Shown here piece after piece: positions 1 through 6,102 of a DNA stretch of 12,109 nt. Source of the DNA: Blakeslea trispora. Its lineage: Eukaryota > Mucoromycota > Mucoromycetes > Mucorales > Choanephoraceae. Below the pieces are notes generated by a model that saw only the letters and a list, made by a program, of their open reading frames with translations, searched no databases and was not told where the DNA came from. Positions within the stretch are counted from its first letter, which is position 1, and every line of letters starts with the position of its first letter. The DNA lies in NCBI GenBank assembly GCA_025331445.1, contig JAIWNE010000274.1, forward strand, positions 1 through 12,109. The letters are read 5' to 3'. A program made the translations under genes and the position numbers.

Positions 1-819
1 AGTACAGAGTAGGACTTGACAATATCTAAACCCCTTGCCTCGCTCTATATGCTTTTTCTATATTTTATGAATCAATAAACTTTCACCTTTAGCATATAGC
101 TTGTAATTTTTTGAAATTTTTGCTAAGTCCTTTTGAAATTCAGATTGAAATACAGAAATAAAATCTATTGGCTACTTTTAAATAAATCGGCTCTTAAACA
201 CTTTTAGGGGGGCATACCCCAACTTCTAAACCGATCAAAATTACGGAAAAGTTAACTTTCCTTTTTTGCTACTCAATTTCCATGGTGGTAATGACTAAAC
301 CGAGGTCTGACTGTAAATAGATGCTTAGTTAAAATAACTCAAGGAATCGTTTAGACAAGTAGAGTTATTAAGGCCAGCTATAAGATAGTGGAAATGAATA
401 CTTCTGTTTAACTTCGGGCAGACAGTTATTACAGAGAGAGATCAATTTTAAAGTATTTTATACTAAGGTAAAAGCTAGCTTTATTCAAATACGTTTTTTC
501 AAGTTATTTATAGAATATAAAAATACGAAAGTAACGGTCAGGCGTTACAGCTCTTTAAATAAAGTTTGCTCTTTACAAATGGGGTTTGAAATCGAAAAAA
601 AAAACGTTGGGTGTGATATCTATTTGTTCTCTTTCTCAAGTTACTGCAAAAACTATCCTTTGTCTTGTAACAACAGTCACCTCACCACTGTTGTGAGCTG
701 AGGTTCTACGTCAGCTGCGGTAATTGAATCTCTCTCTTGACAAGAACATTTTCTTTTTAGTTTGCTCTGCCATTATTTCCTTTCTTGATCTGTTCACCTT
801 TCTCTTGACAATTGGCTTT
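1..819. other. AT-rich intergenic DNA, no gene recognised
   Basis: No convincing coding region, tRNA or spliced gene was found on either strand. The longest open stretch (minus strand, 914-711) starts from TTG and has no recognisable motif. The only local structures are a G6/C4 patch (195-220) that could form a short stem, and a perfect 8-bp inverted repeat, ACAACAGT/ACTGTTGT, at 670-694. An ACGTCA (CRE-like) hexamer lies at about 708. No function is claimed. Confidence 0.5.
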
Positions 820-897
820 ATCCAATCTTTCCTATTATATATTCTCATCCGTATTTCATTAGTATAAATAGCCCTCATCATTATTTCAATAAACATG
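820..897 (+). promoter_or_regulatory. Candidate Pol II core promoter with nearby ATG, downstream unit cut by a transposon
   Basis: ATTGG (820) and CCAAT (833) form an inverted pair of CCAAT-type boxes. They are followed by TATAAATAG at about 862 and an ATG in good context (AAAC-ATG) at 895. This layout matches the promoters of the spliced genes elsewhere in the window. The frame opened by the ATG encodes a short hydrophobic stretch and runs into the transposon inserted at 972/973. In the inferred empty site (position 973 joined to 3798) the frame would stay open for only about 42 codons. It may therefore be a first exon, an upstream ORF or chance. The product is unknown. Confidence 0.3.
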
Positions 898-971
898 ATT
901 TTTATCTTACTCAATCAATTCTGCCTCTACTTGAGTTCAATTGAAGTAATCTCTATTGTTCTTCTCTATCT

Positions 972-973
972 TA
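972..973. repeat. Left TA target-site duplication of the mariner element
   Basis: TA directly precedes the left TIR (CTGG...). Its partner is at 3796-3797, displaced by 708 bp by the LTR insertion. TA duplication is the rule for Tc1/mariner insertions. Confidence 0.75.
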
Positions 974-1156
974 CTGGTTTTTCCGCTAAATATTGGACAC
1001 TGGAGCAAAAATTCTGAACGTTTTACCAAAACTAAAAGTACGCTGGAGCAAAAAAAAGTGAACGAGGGAGCATAAATTATCGAACAAATACTCAAAAATT
1101 TTCGCACATTATAGCAAAAAGATCGAACAGCCAAAATAGGTTTTCATAATCAGTTT
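974..1156 (+). repeat. Left terminal inverted repeat (183 bp) with 22-bp periodic units
   Basis: It matches the reverse complement of 2905-3087 with about 11 differences and no gaps. Inside it a motif close to GGAGCAAAAATTCTGAACG recurs. Clear copies start near 1002, 1045, 1067 and 1111, with weaker ones at 1023 and 1089. The C of the GCA core falls at 1006, 1027, 1049, 1071, 1093 and 1115, a spacing of 21-22 bp, close to two helical turns. Such arrays are plausible transposase-binding sites. Confidence 0.9.
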
Positions 1157-1168
1157 TTATGTTTATCA

Positions 1169-2345
1169 TTATAACGTTTCTTCTTCTCGAAGACAGGCCT
1201 CAAAAAAACTAACTGAGTGCCTAATCCACCCTTGGAAATCATCTGCGGTGATTAGGCTTAATGATTTAGTCACTCGTTGGAGCAACTCACCGTAGTTTTG
1301 GAGCTCATGCTTCTTGACTCCATTCTTCAACTTGGAGAAGAGCTCTTTGATGGGGTTGAGGAAGGGCGTCCAAGGAGGAAGCTTCATTGGAAGGTAGCCT
1401 GCTTCCTCCAACTTCCTCATGGCCGCTGATCCTTGGATTGGGGCATTGTCAAAGATGACATAGTACCATTGAAGACCTCGGGTATTCATATGTTTTATCA
1501 GGAGATCCACGAAGTCTTCAAATTGGGCTGCCCCAGTATTCCCCATTCTGTAGTAATTGGTGGCAAGTTCCAAACCACGATGGCTCATTGCCGCAAAATG
1601 GTAACCTTTCTTCCTCTTGATGAAGGGGCGACCATGATCCGAGCAGGCTGACCTCTTTTGGCTCTTGCTTGAGTACGATTGATATGAAGGTTAAAGCCTG
1701 TTTCATCTACAAAGATACAATTTTCATTGTATTTAATCTCCTGCTCCATTAGGATTTTGGAGCAGAATTCTCTTCGCTTGCGTCTGATCTCCTCGCTGTT
1801 TCTTTTTCTTGGATAGATTTCTGCTTTTTTCAGAGTAAATCGCAGTTTGGATCGCACATAATTGTGGATGGTGGTTGTACCAGAGGCACTTGGAAATTGT
1901 TCTGGAAACGATTCGCGAAGCAAGCGGCCAATCTCTTTGAGAGTGATCTCAGATCTTGTCTCCAAAAACTGCTGATGTCTGTCAAGGATGAAGCCACTTC
2001 GAGGTCTACCACGTATCTCAGGAACAAGCATTCTCCAATCATTGCTGCTTGCTTTTTTGATCCAACCGGATACAGTAGATTTTGAGAAGCCAATCGCTTT
2101 GGCAGTTTGACTTAAGCTACGTCCGGCACCAACGTAAAGGTTCAAGAATACATTCCATGTTTCAGGAGTAAGCTGCTTGTTTCTGTTTCGTTAACGAGTA
2201 ACCGATCTGTCTGTTTGGATTTCTACAAAGCACAGAAGAAACTGTTATTACATGTAAAAATAATAACTGCTGAACACTTACCGTTGCTAACTGAAAGCTC
2301 AGGCTCTTCATTGGTAATGGCTGTTGCGTAGAATTCTTGGCTCAT
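1169..2345 (-). pseudogene. Tc1/mariner-type DDE transposase, two exons, three inactivating lesions
   Basis: The transposase would bind the TIRs and cut and paste the element at TA sites in the nucleus. Exon 1 is 2345-2282 (ATG in ACC-ATG-A context). A 59-nt phase-1 intron (GTAAGT...TTTGTAG) covers 2281-2223, and exon 2 runs from 2222 to the stop at 1171-1169. About 372 codons is normal for the family. In order are an N-terminal helix-turn-helix (S-Q-T-A-K-A-I-G-F-S-K-S-T-V), a GRPR linker, a second helix-turn-helix, VDETGFN (first catalytic Asp, about residue 194), VIFDNAP (second Asp, about 280) and PFLNPIKELF. Lesions: an in-frame TAA at 2193-2191 after T-R, possibly from CAA; a frameshift near 1590 between ...VTIL and AAMSHRG, equal to one lost nucleotide; and lysine (AAA, 1348-1346) where family members have the Glu of NPIE. 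The next residue is Glu, so that last point depends on the alignment. Confidence 0.88.
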
Positions 2346-2410
2346 GGTTGAATTAGTTTGAAGTTTTTGTAGTAGATGTTGAAATAATGTAAAGATCTGC
2401 CTTTCTTTAC

Positions 2411-2418
2411 TATTTATA
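2411..2418 (-). promoter_or_regulatory. TATA box of the mariner transposase
   Basis: On the minus strand the sequence reads TATAAATAG, 66-73 nt upstream of the ATG at 2345. The same box and spacing occur upstream of the other genes here. The rest of 2420-2904 shows no further feature that I can name. Confidence 0.55.
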
Positions 2419-2904
2419 TGATTTTATTACGTTCCTGAAGTTGAGTGATGATATAATTCCCGATAGTCCCTGAGCATAACCTTAAATTGTTTATGGTGAT
2501 TACGGTAATAATTGTCATTCCAATTTTCTCTATTATTCGCTCTAGAACATCAGATTAGACTTATTTAAATCTTTCACATCCATTGGTATGCAGGCGGCCA
2601 TCCAAAGATGATACATGATTAACAAATGAAATTACTGATCTCTATAAGCTTAAAATGGAAAGGTATTTATGACCGGTTATGAAAATGGATCAATTATACT
2701 TAGACACTTCAACTACATGTCATACCATGTTGAACCAAACAAAAATAAAGCTTTTAAATAAATTCATGCTAGATTTTTTATAACCAACGTTTTGTCTTTA
2801 CTTTTTGCTAAAAGCTTTTAGCATTATTTAGTAGTCTCTCGAACAAAAACCTCCAATTAAATTATCTTGGAGTCATCAACTTGTTGAATTCTATGAAAGC
2901 AAGC

Positions 2905-3087
2905 AAACTAATTATGAAATCCTATTTTGGCGGTTTGATCTTTTTGCTACAATGTGCGAAAATTTCTGAGTATTTGTTCGATAATCTATGCTCCCTCGTT
3001 CACTATTTTTTGCTCCAGCGTACTTTTAGTTTTGGTAAAACGTTCAGAATTTTTGCTCCAGTGTCCGATATTAAGCGAAAAAACCAG
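2905..3087 (-). repeat. Right terminal inverted repeat (183 bp)
   Basis: It is the inverted partner of 974-1156 and carries the same 22-bp-spaced units. The innermost unit is more diverged (GATCAAAC against GATCGAAC on the left). The terminal CCAG (3084-3087) also served as the target of the LTR insertion and is repeated at 3792-3795. Confidence 0.9.
3084..3087. repeat. LTR target-site duplication CCAG, left copy
   Basis: CCAG directly precedes TGTTAC. It is also the terminal tetranucleotide of the mariner right TIR, which shows that the LTR went into a resident mariner element. Confidence 0.75.
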
Positions 3088-3791
3088 TGTTACGAACAAT
3101 AATTTAGCACTTTATAAATATATGCTTTAGTATTATTTTACTTCTTTTACTTTATTATACTTCTCTCGTCTTATTTTCTCTCATATTATCTATCATTATC
3201 TTATTCTAAATATACTTATTATACTATTTTTATCTATCTTACCCCAATCTCATTTAAAACTCACATTTACATCTATCTATTCAACGAATCAAACTTATTA
3301 TAACAATCTATCTCACTGAAAACTTTTCAATCTTCCCCAACATTATTTGTATTTCACCATTATTATATTATTCAATTGGTTAACAACACCATCAGACTAG
3401 CAATGACTCATAAATTTACTTAACTTAGACCCTTTTAGATAGGACTGTCATCAATAGGATGAACAGATATAAATATCAATTAGTTTATTAAATAAACAGG
3501 AAGCTCTTTTCTCCCTCTAACTTTACTATATACTTTGACATTAACCTTGCCGCATAGACAGGCTTTCTATTACTAAGACTTCCCTTGATTAACTGCTAAT
3601 ACGCTTAATCATTGTATCATTTATATATTTCATTTAACTTACTTTTCTTTTCTTTTCACTTATATCTCTTCTTAAGGTTCGTTACCTAAACAACGTGGTG
3701 CTCATTACATAACAATCGTTCCTCTCTTTGGTTCTGTTGGATCATTGACTCTGACTCGTTACTGGCAAAATACTACTTACGTCCTGTAACA
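3088..3791. mobile_element. Solo LTR (704 bp) inserted in the mariner right tip
   Basis: The segment begins TGTTAC and ends GTAACA, a perfect 6-bp inverted pair obeying the TG...CA rule of LTRs. It is flanked by CCAG on both sides (3084-3087 and 3792-3795). The match extends to ACCAG if the last A is shared. Internal signals fit an LTR: TATAAATA (3113-3120), a second TATA-like box (3468-3474), AATAAA (3491-3496) and a pyrimidine-rich tail. No gag, pol, primer-binding site or second LTR follows, so it is probably the product of LTR-LTR recombination. About 250 bp (3130-3380) is almost free of G on the plus strand. The parent retrotransposon family (Ty3 or Ty1 type) cannot be told from the LTR alone. 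Confidence 0.8.
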
Positions 3792-3797
3792 CCAGTA
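3792..3797. repeat. LTR target duplication CCAG (right copy) followed by the displaced mariner TA duplication
   Basis: CCAG (3792-3795) follows the LTR end and is the second copy of the LTR target site. TA (3796-3797) follows at once and pairs with TA at 972-973 as the mariner target duplication. Confidence 0.75.
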
Positions 3798-3875
3798 CAA
3801 CAAATCTAAAGTCCGTCAATCCGGCTTATTTTACCACAAAGCCATAGAATTTGTGATGGGCATTCGACAGACAGT

Positions 3876-3880
3876 AAAAA
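3876..3880 (-). terminator. Pol III terminator of tRNA-Pro
   Basis: A run of five T residues on the minus strand begins 3 nt after the discriminator base (3883). This is the usual RNA polymerase III stop signal. Confidence 0.85.
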
Positions 3881-3882
3881 TG

Positions 3883-3954
3883 GGGTTTCTCCGGGAATCG
3901 AACCCGGGACCTCTCGCACCCTAAGCGAGAATTATACCACTAAACCAAGAAACC
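3883..3954 (-). tRNA. tRNA-Pro (anticodon AGG), intronless
   Basis: Read on the minus strand, the 72-nt sequence folds as a standard cloverleaf. The 7-bp acceptor stem GGTTTCT/AGAAACC is perfect and the D arm contains GGTTTAGTGGTATAAT (A box). The anticodon stem is CTCGC/GCGAG with loop TTAGGGT, giving anticodon AGG, which reads proline CCU codons. The T arm is CCGGG-TTCGATT-CCCGG (B box). The discriminator base is C, as in eukaryotic tRNA-Pro, and there is no intron. It should be transcribed by RNA polymerase III. It lies 86 bp from the displaced mariner target site. The DNA upstream of its 5' end (3955-4090) contains a short CpG-rich patch. Confidence 0.96.
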
Positions 3955-4215
3955 TCACTTGTTCTGACGTATGTCTAGATTGCTTATGTAGCTTTTTCCA
4001 TTCTATATGCGCACTACACCTAACCCGAGGCGGACGCACGTCGGACAAGTGCGGCTAACATGGGCTTATTTTCCAACTTTTGATTTTGACTATGAAAGTT
4101 GCTGTTTTTTGGGCAGAAATGTAGATGTATCTTCTGGTCTTCCAAAACTTTTTACAGAATTGAATTTGGATGTATATTCATAAAGTTATTACCATTTACA
4201 TTTCTTCTATCATTT

Positions 4216-4378
4216 CACTGCTTAAAGAAATTTCGCTCTTTAAATTTTTTGGCAGTGATTTTTTCTCTGCTTAAGATTTTGAAGCAACCTGATTTCCTTA
4301 ATGCTGAGGAGTTTAAATTGAATTGTCATTTTTTCTTTAAAAAAAATAAAGACCTGAAAAATCACTGCTTAAAAAATT
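4216..4378. repeat. CACTGCTTAAA inverted and direct repeat cluster
   Basis: CACTGCTTAAAGAAATTT (4216-4233) faces its near-complement AAATTTTTTGGCAGTG (4242-4257), giving a hairpin with a short loop. A third copy lies at 4363-4378 in the same direction as the first, and a weaker one (CTGCTTAAGA) at about 4268. The outer pair 4243-4263/4357-4378 is also an inverted repeat. It could be the remains of a small TIR element. The plus-strand open frame that spans it (4099-4452) starts at TTG, is biased to F/K/L/I and looks like chance. Confidence 0.5.
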
Positions 4379-4479
4379 GGAAAATATTTTCGGAAGCGAG
4401 AAATTATAAAATTGAGAATGAGACTCATAAAATTATTGGGAAAATCTTTTAAAGGTGTGCAAAAATAACACTCTCGAAA

Positions 4480-4625
4480 AAAAAAAAATAGACACTCAAA
4501 AAAAATAAAATAAAAAAGACACTCAAAAAAAATAAAAAAAAAAAGATACTCAAAAAAAAAGAAAGACACTCAAAAAAAACACCAAAAAAAAGATGCTGAA
4601 AAGAAAAAGAGATACTGAAAAAGTA
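4480..4625 (+). repeat. A-rich tandem repeat with GAYACTC core
   Basis: Six to seven degenerate units consist of GACACTC, GATACTC or GATGCTG followed by 8-20 A-rich bases (cores at about 4491, 4518, 4545, 4564, 4591 and 4611). Unit lengths vary between 18 and 28 bp. It is low-complexity DNA that produces spurious F/K-rich open frames. Confidence 0.65.
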
Positions 4626-4775
4626 TTTAACAATCGCTTAAAAAAGTAGTTTGAAAAGCCAAAAGTTGTCAAAATAAAGACGTAGACAACATACAAACAT
4701 AATTTAATCCTTATACTAGATCTTGTTAAAGCTGCTCGTATTGAAGGTTTATTTTTGAAATACAATACAAAGATG

Positions 4776-5093
4776 CTAATCCCTTTCATGATTCATAAAT
4801 AAAGTAAGGCCAAAGTCATTATCACACACTATTTTATGCCAACAGTCCTTTTTATCGTATTCCATTCCCTTATACTCGTTTCTATACATATCATCCCAGA
4901 ATAACATAGCCACATATAAAAATAAAGTAATAACTTGACATGAAAGATGCTGTCTTTTTTTATTGTTCAAAAACAATTCTTCAACCAAATATCCAAGGTG
5001 ATTGTTCGTGATGCAGTCCGTTCCAACAAAGAGCCGTTTACAATCTAAACCAAAAGTATTACTTACCTCTTGTAAAGTGTTCAACGGTAGATT
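4776..5093 (-). CDS. Doubtful open frame, about 102-105 codons, unknown product
   Basis: A stop-to-stop frame of just over 100 codons ends at TAG 4778-4776. It has no in-frame ATG near its start; the first plausible initiator is TTG at 5084. Its composition is more protein-like than that of the neighbouring chance frames. It is mixed polar and hydrophobic, with a W-D-D-M-Y segment and a C-W-H-K-I-V segment, but no family is recognised. A splice-donor-like GTAAGT lies inside it at about 5064, so part may be intron. It could be the last exon of a decayed gene or chance. The flanks at 4630-4775 and 5100-5300 hold nothing recognised. Confidence 0.2.
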   Translation of the reverse strand, partial: NLPLNTLQEVSNTFGLDCKRLFVGTDCITNNHLGYLVEELFLNNKKRQHLSCQVITLFLYVAMLFWDDMYRNEYKGMEYDKKDCWHKIVCDNDFGLTLFMNHERD

Positions 5094-5099
5094 TCAATA

Positions 5100-5583
5100 G
5101 CTGTGTACTGTAATAACTATACTTTGGTGTAGAAAAACAGTGATGCCGAATTGAAAGAATCTTACACGTTTGCTAGCGTTAACTTTTTTTTGTATCCACA
5201 ATCCAAGTCATTCTTTACTCTAAACTTCGAGGCTCTTGTAGGGCTGTTGATTAAGCGATTGTGTTGCTTTGCTTTGTTGTGATGACTAGAGTTTGTTGAG
5301 GTTTATCAAGCATTTGAAGGATATATAAATGAAGAGGAAAAGGTTGGTTCAGTAAAAAAAAAATAGAACGAGAGAAAAAAAATCATTCGAAAAAAAAATA
5401 AAAGATTATTTCAGAAAAGCTGTCACCTTTCATTATGAATAACATTTTATTTTTTGTGCTGTAAAGTATCTCAAATATTTACTCTAATGAATTACACATG
5501 TAATGATATCTACACTATTGGTTTAGTCAAGTACATCTCATTTAAAGCACAATGTTAGCAATTCTTCTTTGTGCTTTCATCTT
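5100..5583. other. AT-rich intergenic DNA with a TATA-like box and A-runs
   Basis: No gene is seen. A TATATAAA box (5322-5329) is followed after 2 nt by an ATG whose frame closes after 8 codons. Positions 5346-5405 are runs of A broken by GAACGAGAG-type words. Nothing else is recognised. Confidence 0.4.
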
Positions 5584-5690
5584 GAAAAAGTATTCTTAGC
5601 ACACTCGCGAGATACGAGCTGAGCGGACATTAATTTAGGCTGTTGCCATCGAAGGAATAATCATTTTTTTACGATTCTTATAAAGATTAA
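5584..5690 (+). repeat. Direct repeat copy A (~105 bp), AT-shifted
   Basis: It aligns with 5885-5990 over about 105 bp with one small gap. Shared blocks include CTGAGCGG, CATT, CCATCGAAGG and AATCATTTT/GATCATTTT. In the right two thirds nearly all differences are G-to-A or C-to-T relative to copy B. In the leftmost 35 bp the bias runs the other way. Confidence 0.7.
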
Positions 5691-5884
5691 AAATTAGAGT
5701 GATTAAAGTTTAGTAAAACTTTTCATAAAGACACAGCCTAAAAGGCTGAAAGAGTAGAATATCTTTATTTTTTTATTGGAATATAATCCTATAAACCAGT
5801 TTTTGTGATTTATATTGTAATTGTTTACTTGCCAATCTGTAAAAAAGTGTGTTCATTTTTAATCTGACATTTAAAGGCTGTCCT

Positions 5885-5990
5885 GAATAATTATTCTTGT
5901 CACCTTTGTGAGATATGACCTGAGCGGGCATTGATTCAGGCTGTCGCCATCGAAGGGATGATCATTTTATGCGATTCTCATCGAGATCAG
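5885..5990 (+). repeat. Direct repeat copy B (~105 bp), upstream of the Tnp2-like gene
   Basis: This is the second copy of the repeat, 301 bp from copy A and ending about 25 bp before the TATA box of the transposase gene. It contains CCTGA...TCAGG, an imperfect hairpin (about 5920-5940) that is broken in copy A. It may be subterminal transposon DNA or an upstream regulatory segment. The function is unknown. Confidence 0.7.
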
Positions 5991-6015
5991 GTACAAGCAT
6001 TGTCATAACTTAAAA

Positions 6016-6026
6016 ATATATAAATA
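6016..6026 (+). promoter_or_regulatory. TATA box of the Tnp2-like transposase gene
   Basis: ATATATAAATA lies about 80 nt upstream of the ATG at 6103, followed by a pyrimidine-rich leader and CACAAA-ATG. The minus-strand gene at 10608 has the same CACAAA-ATG start context. Confidence 0.55.
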
Positions 6027-6102
6027 CTAGATTCACTTTTATTTTATGCTCTTTCTCGAATTTTATTCTTTCTAACCTCTTCAAAAAATCACTATTCACA
6101 AA

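Larger units (their letters stand above)
974..3087 (-). mobile_element. Tc1/mariner-type DNA transposon with long TIRs, inactive, interrupted at its right tip by an LTR
   Basis: The element consists of two 183-bp inverted repeats (974-1156 and 2905-3087, about 94% identical) around a single minus-strand transposase gene. It starts CTGGTTTTT and ends AAACCAG. The left flank is TA (972-973), the target dinucleotide of the superfamily. The base pair after the right end is not TA because a solo LTR has inserted there. After the LTR and its CCAG target duplication the sequence continues TA (3796-3797), which completes the expected TA/TA duplication. About 560 bp between the transposase start and the right TIR is non-coding apart from the promoter. 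The transposase has three lesions, so the copy is non-autonomous or dead. Confidence 0.9.

Noticed and set aside
711..914. 67-codon minus-strand open frame
   Set aside because: It begins at TTG, is Lys/Arg/Ile-rich and has no motif. The TATA box nearby points the other way.
1585..1592. Programmed frameshift in the mariner transposase
   Set aside because: The same gene has an in-frame stop and a substitution at the expected catalytic residue, so random decay explains the shift.
2881..3102. 73-codon plus-strand open frame in the right TIR
   Set aside because: It is contained in the inverted repeat and has no ATG or protein features.
4099..4452. 117-codon plus-strand open frame
   Set aside because: It starts at TTG, is dominated by F/K/L/I from AT-rich DNA, runs over the CACTGCTTAAA repeats and has no recognisable motif.
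5885..5990. Possible U3-like or other small RNA (GATGATCATTT and TCAGG words)
   Set aside because: The words are not in the order or spacing of U3 boxes, and the segment is a diverged direct repeat. A transposon or regulatory repeat is the simpler reading.
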